Shown here in pieces: positions 1 through 9,277 of a stretch of DNA of 17,379 nt (within the stretch, counting starts at the first letter, position 1; each line of letters starts with the position of its first letter). Under the pieces are notes generated by a model. The model searched no databases. It was not told the DNA's origin and was given only the letters and a program-made list of their open reading frames with translations. The position numbers and the translations under genes are program-made. The DNA is from an uncultured Eubacterium sp. (GTDB lineage: Bacteria; Bacillota; Clostridia; Lachnospirales; Lachnospiraceae): NCBI GenBank assembly GCA_905236735.1, contig CAJOOU010000122.1, positions 1-17,379 of the forward strand, written 5' to 3'.

Positions 1-2087
1 CCTTCTCCGTTTATCTTTAAAAGGGTGTATTCTTTATAATCTTCACCGTAGGCTATGCCATCCTTTGAATAATATAACACAATATAAGGACAATGCCATA
101 CCAGATTCGATTCCGGCAGACTCATTGTATGGAAATCAATAATCACTTCTCCGTCAACAAAAACCCCCTCAGTTGCCGCCGAACAGAATCTGTCAATCTG
201 GACATTCGGCAAATCCGATTCAAGGCGGTCCGTATAGTTTATTTTGTTTACAATCTTCTTTATTTCACCCTCTGTAACCTCTGCTCCCGTATTTACCGCT
301 GTAATATCGTAAAGACGGCAGTTTTCACCGGTAAGTGCGATATAAACCGGCTTTGAATTATTGGGCAGCGCAACCGTTAAACATTCCTTTCGCCCCAAAG
401 AAGTAAGAGTTAACGAAAGATGGTCTTCAAACCTTCCCGCCCTTATTTTATACTCATCCGGCTCATCGTCTGTCTCAGTTCTCTTTTCTTCAATATTTCT
501 GGCTCCTGTGGAAACATAATGTCCGTCAAACCATATTTCCCCGTATTCAACATAATTATATTCTTCTATGGTCTTTTCATCTGTGTGTACGCACATATCA
601 TACGATTCAAAAAGAATAAGTGCAGGTTCAGAAAATGCATTATCCCTGCCCGGGTTTTTTTCAAGTTTAAATGAAAGCTCCACCCACTGCTCATCAATGC
701 GGATACCTTTTGTAATGTTATTCCTGTATTTTTCGCAGTTTATCTCCTTTTCAATTAAAATACCGTCATTTTGGGTATCGCTTTTGTATTCCTGGTCCAT
801 AATACGGACCATAATTTCAGTAAATTCAGGATCAAACTGGTGTCCTGCCTGTTTTATAAACTCCTCCCTGACAATCTGATATGAAAGTGCATCACGAAAG
901 CTCTTTTTGGATGTCATCGTATCATAAGCGTCCGCCACGGCAATTATTCTCGAAGGCTCCGGTATGGCATCCCCTTTAAGTCCCTCCGGATAGCCTTCTC
1001 CGTCATATCTTTCGCAGGTATATTTTGCCCCCTGGCTTAAATAAGGATACTCCGTAATACTTGAGAGTATTTCCGAACTGAACAGGGGCTTGTTTTTTAC
1101 AAACTCCCTTTCTTCTTCGTTAAGTGCCCCGTCTTTATCAAGTATGCTGTCCGGTATGCCTATCATACCGACATCATGAAGCAGAGCCGTATAATAGACT
1201 TTTTCGCATTCTTCTTTATTCATACCGGCAGCTGCCGCTATTTTTCCGGCATAAGCTGCGACTCTTTCGGAATGACCCACGGTATATTCATCTCTTTTTT
1301 CAACAGCCGTAACAAAAGCCTTTGCAGTCTGGTTAAAAAGTCTTTTGATACTCCTCTGTTCCTTTTCGAGGTTTTCCACCTCAATTCCGTGTGCTCTTAT
1401 AACCTCATTGTTAATATCCGTATATGCAAAGAAATAAAGAGCAATCGAAACCATTACCATAGCCATATTTACTATGGATATTCCATAAGTAAATATCTGC
1501 AGTATTCCCATGCAAATCGGCACAAATATATAAAGCATAAGTGAAGCATATATAAGTTTGCTGAACATTTTTTTATGCCTGTAAACAACGACAAACTGCA
1601 AAAGCGGAATACATACCGGCACAACATAACACAGTAAAAATCCCTGTCCTCTGTGATAAATATTCTGCTCATCAAAATAATAATAAAGCCCGGTAAAATG
1701 CGCAAACACCGCCAAAAGCATTCCGAAAATAGCGCCTGCATGTGTTACTTTGAGCATGGTCGGAGCATTCTTTAACCTGCCGCCATCGGCAATAAGATCC
1801 ACAAGATACATATTAAAGGCAAAAACAACGGCAGATGTAAGAACAAAAACCATACAGTTGGAGAGTCTGACCATAACATATCCCGTATGGGACACATCTC
1901 CCCTGAATATATATGCCATACGGTCAAATCCGAGCAAAGATGTGGCTACTATCTCTGTAAAAATGAGAATCCATCTTCTTCTGGTCGGAAGAAATCTGGT
2001 AATCAAAAGCAAAATCGCCATCATGGCGCAGATGGCACACAATGCAAGCATTATATTAAGTTGATATTCCAGAATAAAATTATACAT
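1..2087 (-). CDS. 7TM membrane protein with degenerate HD-GYP domain, 3' end outside window
   Basis: Last visible gene of the minus-strand operon; about 695 codons are open to the window edge with no stop. The ATG at 2087 follows AGGAG by 8 nt and lies 13 nt after the stop of the receiver gene. Residues 10-223 are hydrophobic and give about seven membrane segments; a short linker (225-250) leads to an HD-GYP fold at about 255-430. H272, H304-D305, GYP 365-367 and the late D386 (VAD) remain. The Lys of HDxGK is M308, the expected third His is K333, and the HHE motif reads T357-C358-E359. HD-GYP enzymes need these residues to hold the metal centre that hydrolyses c-di-GMP, so I infer a non-catalytic or altered domain, perhaps a receptor or scaffold. 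Residues 440-695 form an unrecognised, probably beta-rich, acidic region. Domain family is confident; function is not. Confidence 0.88.
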   Translation of the reverse strand, partial: MYNFILEYQLNIMLALCAICAMMAILLLITRFLPTRRRWILIFTEIVATSLLGFDRMAYIFRGDVSHTGYVMVRLSNCMVFVLTSAVVFAFNMYLVDLIADGGRLKNAPTMLKVTHAGAIFGMLLAVFAHFTGLYYYFDEQNIYHRGQGFLLCYVVPVCIPLLQFVVVYRHKKMFSKLIYASLMLYIFVPICMGILQIFTYGISIVNMAMVMVSIALYFFAYTDINNEVIRAHGIEVENLEKEQRSIKRLFNQTAKAFVTAVEKRDEYTVGHSERVAAYAGKIAAAAGMNKEECEKVYYTALLHDVGMIGIPDSILDKDGALNEEEREFVKNKPLFSSEILSSITEYPYLSQGAKYTCERYDGEGYPEGLKGDAIPEPSRIIAVADAYDTMTSKKSFRDALSYQIVREEFIKQAGHQFDPEFTEIMVRIMDQEYKSDTQNDGILIEKEINCEKYRNNITKGIRIDEQWVELSFKLEKNPGRDNAFSEPALILFESYDMCVHTDEKTIEEYNYVEYGEIWFDGHYVSTGARNIEEKRTETDDEPDEYKIRAGRFEDHLSLTLTSLGRKECLTVALPNNSKPVYIALTGENCRLYDITAVNTGAEVTEGEIKKIVNKINYTDRLESDLPNVQIDRFCSAATEGVFVDGEVIIDFHTMSLPESNLVWHCPYIVLYYSKDGIAYGEDYKEYTLLKINGE

Positions 2088-2100
2088 CTAAAACACTCCT

Positions 2101-2856
2101 CTATTTATGTGTGACAAAAAAATCATTCAGTTTTTCCAAAAGTTCTTCTTTTTGAATGGTTTTCAAAAAATATCCTTCCGGCCTTAAGGCAACCACCTCC
2201 ATCACACTTTCCCTGTCACTTTTACCGGTAAGAAAGATAACCGGGATGGGCTTTGTCTCAGGGTCGCTTCTAAGCATCTCTAAAACCTGCGGCCCGCTTG
2301 TCACCGGCATCTCGTGGTCAAGCAAAATAAGGTCAACCTTGTTTTTTCCGAGATATTTTATTGCCTGCAGACCGGAATTTGCCATGGAAATCTTATACCT
2401 GTCCTTAAGCCATTCTCTGACCAGTGACAGATACTGCATATCATCATCAACAACGAGTATGCTCTTTTTAAGATCTCCCGTAGCCGCTTTTTGAAAATAA
2501 TCCGTTACAGAAGCTGCATACTGCGCATTATCAATGGGTCTGGTAAATTCCCGGTAAATAAATACCTCCGGCAAAACCTTTTTAATATATTCAATATCAG
2601 CCGGCTCTCCAATAATTATAACCTGTGCGTCCGTTTCTCTTATCCTGTCGGTAAGAAAATGCATCACATCATCTTTCGGTCTTGTGTTATCGTCAAGATA
2701 GAGGGTTATAAGCTTTGCTCCCTCTAATTTCGAGTCGATATCGTTTATGCTTTGCGCTGCAAACTCACAGCTAATCCCGGTATCATTTACCTTCTTTATC
2801 AGCACCCTGGCAATAAATGATTCCTTTTCCCCTACAAATATCATTCTATTAGGCAT
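2101..2856 (-). CDS. Tandem receiver protein: pseudo-receiver plus true receiver, no output domain
   Basis: 251 residues. The C-terminal half (about 131-251) is a complete response-regulator receiver: acidic cluster D137-D139, phosphoacceptor D180 in the LLDHEMP context, T210 and K232. The N-terminal half (1-120) follows the same alternating beta/alpha pattern but lacks the acidic pair at the start (GEKES), has no Ser/Thr at the switch site, and has R106-P107 where Lys-Pro is usual, so it is probably a pseudo-receiver. There is no helix-turn-helix, GGDEF, EAL or HD-GYP domain. The ATG lies 3 nt after the kinase stop, and its AAGGAG ribosome site lies in the last codons of the kinase gene, which suggests translational coupling. 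As the next gene after a hybrid kinase with an Hpt domain, it is the likely terminal phosphate acceptor (inference). Confidence 0.93.
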   Translation of the reverse strand: MPNRMIFVGEKESFIARVLIKKVNDTGISCEFAAQSINDIDSKLEGAKLITLYLDDNTRPKDDVMHFLTDRIRETDAQVIIIGEPADIEYIKKVLPEVFIYREFTRPIDNAQYAASVTDYFQKAATGDLKKSILVVDDDMQYLSLVREWLKDRYKISMANSGLQAIKYLGKNKVDLILLDHEMPVTSGPQVLEMLRSDPETKPIPVIFLTGKSDRESVMEVVALRPEGYFLKTIQKEELLEKLNDFFVTHK

Positions 2857-2859
2857 TCT

Positions 2860-5800
2860 TTATATCTCCTTTATAACTTCTTCCATGCCGTCCCAGTCGA
2901 GCACTTTCAGCATACCTTTAATTTTACCCAGTCTGTTTTCATCCTCTTCGTTAAGTCTGTACTCAAACACCTGATTAAGTATCATCTCAACCGCATCATA
3001 ATCCATCTGACTGATGCAGTCCTTAAGAGCTTCATACGCATCGCTTAGCTCATCACTTTCTATAAGCTCTTTATCTGCATCTTCTTCTGCCTGTTTCAGA
3101 GCGGAAAGAATATTTTTAAATTCCTCGTATTCGGCAAGAAATGCTGCATTGTTTTCATCTATATAATCAGCATCCTGCCTGTTGCCCGCATCCTCAAGTC
3201 TTGCAGCAAAGCCTGCAAAATCAAGAGCACCTATTATCCTTGCAGAACTTTTAAGAGCATGCACCTTTATCGTATAAAGTCTGATATTACCGTTGTCATA
3301 CGCATCTCTTATTACCTTTAAATTGCCGTCTATGGTATCCAAAAAGAGGTTTAATGCAAAGATATAATTCTCTATACCTCCGGAATTTTTAATGCCTTCG
3401 TCAGCCGAAATGCCGCTTGCCTCGTATATCCACATCATCTCTTTAGGCATTTCGGTAAGTTCTTCGGCAGCCTCCGTATTTTCCGGTTTTTTCATCATCT
3501 CCTCCGGCAGATGCTGCATTATGGTCTTTTCCAAAGTCCTTATATCCACCGGTTTTGACAGATATCCGTTAAAGCCCTTTGATTTATAAAACTCTTCACC
3601 CTCTACCGAGTTTGCGGTAAGTGCATAAACCGGAAGCGTTGTATCAAATTCCCGAATCCTTCGCACCGCCTCTATGCCGTCCATTCCCGGCATCATATGG
3701 TCCATAAGTACCACGTTAAAGTGCGTATCCCTTATCTTGCCTAATGCGTCTTCTCCGCTTTCGGAGGTAGTAACAAATACCCTTGTTCCCTTTAAAAGTC
3801 CCTTTATGACATTAAGGTTCATCGGATTATCATCCACCACGAGTATATCTGCATCAGGCGCAACAAACATCGGCACATACGGTCCTGCAGCCTGGCTCTC
3901 GTCATGTTCGGTAAACAGTCCGATAGGTGTCGCATCAATTATTTTCTGTTTTACCGTCAGAATAAACTCAGAGCCCTCTCCGTAAACACTCTCGCACCAG
4001 AGCTTTCCATCCATAAGGAGGGCAAATCTTCTCGATATGTCAAGTCCGAGTCCTGTACCCTGAATACCGCTGTTTTTTTCTTCATCAAGTCTCTCGTAGG
4101 CGGTAAAGAGTTTTTCCATGTCTTCTTCTTTTACGCCCATGCCTGTGTCTTTTACCGAGAACTTAAGATAAGCCATATCCCCCTCTCTCTCTTCCATGGA
4201 CACGTTTAAAATAAAGCCGCCTTCTTTTGTGTATTTAACTGCATTTGTCAAAAGATTCAGCAAAATCTGTTTTATCTTGCCGTCATCGCCGTAAAGCTTT
4301 TGCGGGAAGATTTCATCTATAACAACATCAAAGGTAAGCTCCTTTTCTATACTCCTTACTCTTATCATTGATACTATGGAACGAAGTGCCTCCGTTGTAG
4401 AGTATTCTCTCTCAACCAGATGCATCTTGCCCGACTCTATCTTAGACATATCAAGCAAGTCATTGATAAGTCCGAGAAGCGACTCGGCGGCATTTCTGAT
4501 ATCAAAGGCATAGTTCATCATAGACATAAAATATCCCTTCGGAACACCGGTGGCATCTTCCCTCATTACCATTTCATTCATACCCATAATGGTGTTTATC
4601 GGGGTTCTGATTTCATGAGACATATTTGCAAGGAATCTTGATTTTGCGGTATTTGCCCTCTCGGCATCCTCTTTGGCCTGACGGATTTCATCATACTGCC
4701 TTGCAACAATGGTAATTCTCATAAAACGCCATACCAGAATACCTACAACAAACGCAACAATCACAACAATAAGAACTCTTATAATAACCAGCTCCCCGAT
4801 CCTTGCCTTTTTGGTTATATAATATACATCATCCTGAATCACCTCTCCGGTCGCCTTGTCAAGCAGTTCGATATGAAATGTATAATTGCCGTATGGAAGA
4901 TTGGTGTATTCAAGGGTAGTAAGTTTGCTTCTTGTCAGCGTTATACCGTCATCTGGACCTCCCTCAAGGTAAAGATGTATAAGAGGATTGATCATTGTAT
5001 AGTCCATAACCGATGCCATAATCTGTACTCTGTCTCTCGAAGATGGCAAAATAAATTCGCCGTCATCATCCGCATATATACGCTCGTCACCGCAATATAC
5101 CGACTTAAGATCGGTTAAAATATTTTCATTTTCTTCGTAATATGTGTCTATGTTTACCTTGATCACTCCGGCTCTTCCCGGTATATACAAATCACCGTTT
5201 TCTTCTCTTGCGCTGTAGCCGTTTGAGGTAATGGCATAAGGCAAACCGCTCTCTACCGTATAAAGACTGTAATCCGAGATTGAGTCGTTTAAAAGCTCAT
5301 CTGCACTCACCGTATATACACCGTACGAAGATAAAATCCAAGCCTTATCCGTGTCATCAAAAAATATGTCATAATTGTTTGTATACGGAAAGCTTTTTAC
5401 CTGTGTTATAACACCGTTTTTCATATATTCTATTGAATTGGATGTTACAAACCACATTACATTTCTGCTCTCGTCACGGATGATTTTTAAAATCACATCA
5501 CTTGTAAGTCCGTCTTCTCTGCCGATTTTACTTACGCCCTCATCCGTTATCCTGTAAACCCCGTCTCCGTCAGAGCCTGCAAGTATGCTTCCGTCAAGGG
5601 CCTCCTCGACGGTCAGAAATACAGTATTTGCAATGCCGTCATCCGCGCCCACCGTGCGCACAACCTCTCCGTCTTTAATTATGGCAAGACCTCCGTTTGT
5701 ACCGACAATAACCTCTCCGTTTTGCGAAAAAGTAACACCTCTTACCTCGTTATGAGGCAGGCCGTTTTGTGTGGTATATGAGATTATCCTGCCGTTGCTG

Positions 5801-7095
5801 TAGCATATAAGTCCGAGGTCATTGGTATAGGTGGCAATCCACAGATTCCCGTAATCATCCTCTTTTATACATCTGACTCTGGATGTGCCTATATATTCAG
5901 TCAGTTCATTTTCTTTTGGTTTGCCGCCTGCGTCTATCATCCGAAGTCCGTTATCCGTACCCGTATAAATAACTCCGTCTGATAAGCACACGGCATTTGT
6001 CACCTCATCCGAAAGTCCGGCGTTTCCGGTGATATTAACAAAGTTGTTTGTTACTATCTTCATCACACCCTGAGTTGATGAAGCAAGCCACAGATTCCCC
6101 TGATAGTCCGATGTGAGCATCTCTATACCACTGTTTAGTGGCAACTTATCAAGCAGTTTAAATTTGCCGTCTTCGGTAAGATAGCCTACCGCATTTGTTG
6201 AAGAGACCCACACCCTTCCGCAGTCATAATTAATCCAGTGAGTCTTGTCTATGCCGGAAACATCTATGCGCTGCATATCCTCTGCCTTATCACCGAATCT
6301 GCCATAGTAGATATAGCTTTCTTCCGTTCCTATATATACCATTCCGCTCTCAAAAGGATCTGCTGTAATTGTGGTTATTTTCCCTGTTCCAAAGTCGCTG
6401 CTTGTATAGCTTTCCGTGATTTTGCAGTCATCTATCGCAAAAATAATACCGTTGGAAGACTGACCGTAAATCCTGCCGTCCGTCCCCTTATCAAGTTTTA
6501 ATATTCTTTCTCCCGAAAGGTCGATCCCCTCCGGAGTGTGAATATTAAGCTCGGGGTCCGCATAGCATACACCGTCCGTCGTACCGATGAAGACATTTCC
6601 GTTATCATCTTCCTCGAAAATACGGATTGAAGAAGTCGGCAGCCCGTCATTATATGTCAGATGAATCCTTTCTTCTCCGTCAAGTATAACCACTCCGTTA
6701 TCATTGGTTCCGACCCAGATCCTGCCGCTTGCATCCTCATAAAAACCTCTGGCGCTCGTAAGTCCGTCTTCAGTGCCAAGCATTTCAAACGTGGTTCCGT
6801 CATAACATATTACGCCTGCATATCCGCCAATCCAGACATATCCCTTCGCGGATCCGAGTAAGAACATCGCATCCGATGTGGGCAGTCCGTTTGTCGCATC
6901 GTAGAGTTCGGTTACATATCCTACTCCCGGTATCTGCCCGCTGGCCGCATAGCCTCCGCCGAACGAGTCATATACGGTCTGTGTCTCTCCCTCGTTTTCA
7001 TCAGATGCAAACGCCGTATAAAAACCTCCCACAAAAGTAAAACCAACGCATATTAAAATCAAAACTGCCATCAAAGCATTTTTTCTCATAACCAT
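2860..7095 (-). CDS. Propeller-sensor hybrid histidine kinase with receiver and Hpt domains
   Basis: 1411 residues. A signal peptide occupies about 1-30 (AFA before S31). The predicted outer part (about 60-650) is built of two-component-regulator propeller repeats, visible as recurring NGLPTS / DGLTS and WIGT-type strands, followed by a Y_Y_Y domain at about 690-762. One membrane helix lies at about 767-792. Inside are HisKA with H827 in SHEIRTPIN; HATPase_c at about 930-1052 (N-box around NLLTNAVKY, G1 DTGMG, G2 GTGLGL); a receiver (D1088-D1089, acceptor D1132, T1160, K1181); and an Hpt domain with H1279 in HALKSSA. An acidic helical tail of about 70 residues ends the protein. It resembles HTCS polysaccharide sensors but has no AraC-type DNA-binding output. 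The ATG at 7095 is preceded by GGGGG at 7 nt and lies 2 nt after the upstream stop; M3 is an alternative start. The ligand is unknown, perhaps a glycan. Confidence 0.95.
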   Translation of the reverse strand: MVMRKNALMAVLILICVGFTFVGGFYTAFASDENEGETQTVYDSFGGGYAASGQIPGVGYVTELYDATNGLPTSDAMFLLGSAKGYVWIGGYAGVICYDGTTFEMLGTEDGLTSARGFYEDASGRIWVGTNDNGVVILDGEERIHLTYNDGLPTSSIRIFEEDDNGNVFIGTTDGVCYADPELNIHTPEGIDLSGERILKLDKGTDGRIYGQSSNGIIFAIDDCKITESYTSSDFGTGKITTITADPFESGMVYIGTEESYIYYGRFGDKAEDMQRIDVSGIDKTHWINYDCGRVWVSSTNAVGYLTEDGKFKLLDKLPLNSGIEMLTSDYQGNLWLASSTQGVMKIVTNNFVNITGNAGLSDEVTNAVCLSDGVIYTGTDNGLRMIDAGGKPKENELTEYIGTSRVRCIKEDDYGNLWIATYTNDLGLICYSNGRIISYTTQNGLPHNEVRGVTFSQNGEVIVGTNGGLAIIKDGEVVRTVGADDGIANTVFLTVEEALDGSILAGSDGDGVYRITDEGVSKIGREDGLTSDVILKIIRDESRNVMWFVTSNSIEYMKNGVITQVKSFPYTNNYDIFFDDTDKAWILSSYGVYTVSADELLNDSISDYSLYTVESGLPYAITSNGYSAREENGDLYIPGRAGVIKVNIDTYYEENENILTDLKSVYCGDERIYADDDGEFILPSSRDRVQIMASVMDYTMINPLIHLYLEGGPDDGITLTRSKLTTLEYTNLPYGNYTFHIELLDKATGEVIQDDVYYITKKARIGELVIIRVLIVVIVAFVVGILVWRFMRITIVARQYDEIRQAKEDAERANTAKSRFLANMSHEIRTPINTIMGMNEMVMREDATGVPKGYFMSMMNYAFDIRNAAESLLGLINDLLDMSKIESGKMHLVEREYSTTEALRSIVSMIRVRSIEKELTFDVVIDEIFPQKLYGDDGKIKQILLNLLTNAVKYTKEGGFILNVSMEEREGDMAYLKFSVKDTGMGVKEEDMEKLFTAYERLDEEKNSGIQGTGLGLDISRRFALLMDGKLWCESVYGEGSEFILTVKQKIIDATPIGLFTEHDESQAAGPYVPMFVAPDADILVVDDNPMNLNVIKGLLKGTRVFVTTSESGEDALGKIRDTHFNVVLMDHMMPGMDGIEAVRRIREFDTTLPVYALTANSVEGEEFYKSKGFNGYLSKPVDIRTLEKTIMQHLPEEMMKKPENTEAAEELTEMPKEMMWIYEASGISADEGIKNSGGIENYIFALNLFLDTIDGNLKVIRDAYDNGNIRLYTIKVHALKSSARIIGALDFAGFAARLEDAGNRQDADYIDENNAAFLAEYEEFKNILSALKQAEEDADKELIESDELSDAYEALKDCISQMDYDAVEMILNQVFEYRLNEEDENRLGKIKGMLKVLDWDGMEEVIKEI

Positions 7096-7097
7096 TT

Positions 7098-9236
7098 CTA
7101 TGCCCCCGCATTGTATTTTCTAAGTATTACCTTAACCTCGGGAAGCGCATCCAAAAATACTTCAACACACTTCTCATCAAACTGGCTGCCGGCTCCCTCT
7201 CTTATCATCTCTACCGCCTCATCAAGCTTAAACGCCGGCTTATATACCCTCGGAGATGTGAGCGCATCAAACACATCGGCAACCGCCATAATACGCGCGG
7301 AAAGCGGTATTACCTCGCCGTGCAGCCCCTCCGGATATCCCATGCCGTCCCACCTTTCGTGATGATACGCAGCCATATTTCTTGCTTCTTTTAAGTAGTT
7401 TTCCCCGCCCACGGTATTTATGGCCTTTTCCATAATCTTTCTTCCTGCTGTGGTATGGGTTTTCATAATTTCATATTCCTCATCGGTAAGCTTTCCGGGC
7501 TTGTTAAGTACATAATCCGGAATGTTTATTTTACCGACATCATGAAGAGGCGCGCTTCGAACCACATCCGACATAAACTGCGGAGTGATTTTTTCAGCAT
7601 AATATCCCTTTTTCTTAAGACCTTCAACGATAATCTTTACATAAGCCGCAGTCTTTTGGATATGAGCTCCGGTATCGGAATCCCTGTTTTCCACAAGGTC
7701 AGCCATTGTAATAATGAGTCCGTCCTGCATATGCGAAGTGTTTTCCGCAAGATGTCTGATACTTCTGAGCTGCTCCGTCTGGCTTGATGCCATTTCGCAT
7801 ATGGCATTGTAAAGTTTTTCCACCTCGTCACCTGTGTGTATGTCAATCGCTCTTAATTTTCTCACCTTTTCGTCCAAAAGAGCCTGGTCGGCACCCGCCG
7901 AAACAAAGTCTTCAACGCCCTCAACCAGTTTGTCAATAGGATAGACCATATAAACGCCCGTTACCAAAAGTCCGAAAGCCAGAATCAGTACGAAAAATCC
8001 CGAGACAATAAGTACAACCCTGAACATAAAATCCTTCATATAATCAGCCAGATAATTAAGAGAAACATCGGCTCCGACATAGCAGACGCAATTCCCGTTA
8101 TCATTGTATACCGGATAATATATCGTTCTCATCCATTTCCATATACCTTTATTGTCAACAGGTTCTATTTTCTCACCGTTAAGAAGCGCCGGAAGATACG
8201 GCTTAAAATCGTCCTCTATATCCACCTTGTCTCCGGGTTCATAGGCCTGCTCACCGTTTCCCGTTTCCACATCAAAAACAAAGGTAACATACTCTTTGCT
8301 TACCGTTATCACATACAGGTATTCCACTTCATATGAACTTTTCTGTATTTTTTCCAGCATATCTGCGGTTTCGCTGTAGCCTTCAGCTTCCCATCCATTA
8401 GCAATATATTGCTCTATTTTATCCGGATCAATAAGCCCCGCCGCAGCTTCGGCAGTGCTCATGGCGTTTTCCGTCCTGTCCTGCTTAGCATTGCCGTAAT
8501 ACAGACTTATGCCTATCCAGCCCATTACAACAGTCAAAGTAAGCGTGGCGGCAAGAAGTGTCATCAATATTCTTTTTTTTATGGAAAAACGGATATTTTT
8601 ATTTAATAAATTGAGATTATTAACTTCGTCCAAAGAAAGCGGTTTTTGTCTCCAGGTGCTGTTTTTAATCCTTGTTTTTACATTTTCCGGAACATAGTGC
8701 AAAACAAACTGCATAATTCCCAAAAATATCAGATATTCGATAATGTTGATAAAAATATTAATCACAAGGAAAAAAAGTATATTCAAAACGCCGGACGAAA
8801 ATCCAGCATAGTTAAGAAGCGCCGTAATCTGCTCACTTTGAGGTTCCCCGAAAAGCATCCACTGAAATACTCCGCCAAGACCGCCGCCTATAAGAGCATT
8901 AATCATAACAAAAAGAAAAATGTTTTTCACGTTGCGAAAACTTTTTTCTCTGACAAACCATGAAGAAAAAATGGCGACAAGCGCATTTATCAGGCTGAAA
9001 TATATCGCGTGGGAGTTAAATAAAGAACATATTATATTGGTAAATATGGCTGCCATAACGGCGGGAAAAAGACCGCCTAAAGCGGCTGCGGTAACAGTGC
9101 CCAAAGTATCCAGAAACACAGGAAGTCCCAGTCCGCAGGCAGCAAAAGAAAGTCCTACATTGACTCCTATACAAATCATCGTCGACAAAGCCCTCAGCAT
9201 GCTGTCACTGCGCGAGTTGTGCTCATACTTTATCAT
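7098..9236 (-). CDS. Membrane HD-GYP phosphodiesterase with ECF S-component-like N-terminus
   Basis: 712 residues from the chosen ATG at 9236. That ATG has GGGAGG 8 nt upstream; an in-frame ATG at 9314 would add 26 residues but overlaps the previous gene and has no good ribosome site. Residues 15-180 form five or six membrane segments with a small-residue-rich FLDTLGTVTAAALGGLFP region that resembles substrate-binding S components of ECF transporters. A further helix (about 222-247), an outer sensor of about 155 residues (252-405, Cache-like pattern) and another helix (406-430) follow, then a HAMP-like linker. The HD-GYP domain (about 505-705) keeps every expected ligand: H525, H565-D566, K569, H594, H625-H626, D630, GYP 633-635 and D654. 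It should hydrolyse c-di-GMP under control of an extracellular or membrane-bound ligand (inference). Confidence 0.93.
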   Translation of the reverse strand: MIKYEHNSRSDSMLRALSTMICIGVNVGLSFAACGLGLPVFLDTLGTVTAAALGGLFPAVMAAIFTNIICSLFNSHAIYFSLINALVAIFSSWFVREKSFRNVKNIFLFVMINALIGGGLGGVFQWMLFGEPQSEQITALLNYAGFSSGVLNILFFLVINIFINIIEYLIFLGIMQFVLHYVPENVKTRIKNSTWRQKPLSLDEVNNLNLLNKNIRFSIKKRILMTLLAATLTLTVVMGWIGISLYYGNAKQDRTENAMSTAEAAAGLIDPDKIEQYIANGWEAEGYSETADMLEKIQKSSYEVEYLYVITVSKEYVTFVFDVETGNGEQAYEPGDKVDIEDDFKPYLPALLNGEKIEPVDNKGIWKWMRTIYYPVYNDNGNCVCYVGADVSLNYLADYMKDFMFRVVLIVSGFFVLILAFGLLVTGVYMVYPIDKLVEGVEDFVSAGADQALLDEKVRKLRAIDIHTGDEVEKLYNAICEMASSQTEQLRSIRHLAENTSHMQDGLIITMADLVENRDSDTGAHIQKTAAYVKIIVEGLKKKGYYAEKITPQFMSDVVRSAPLHDVGKINIPDYVLNKPGKLTDEEYEIMKTHTTAGRKIMEKAINTVGGENYLKEARNMAAYHHERWDGMGYPEGLHGEVIPLSARIMAVADVFDALTSPRVYKPAFKLDEAVEMIREGAGSQFDEKCVEVFLDALPEVKVILRKYNAGA

Positions 9237-9277
9237 TAACTCTTCCTCCCAAAATCCCTCGACTGCGGGATTATATT

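Noticed and set aside
5000..7000. Repeated short motifs in the kinase gene as possible DNA repeats
   Set aside because: They reflect repeated propeller blades (GLPTS, WIGT-like) at protein level; the DNA copies are diverged.
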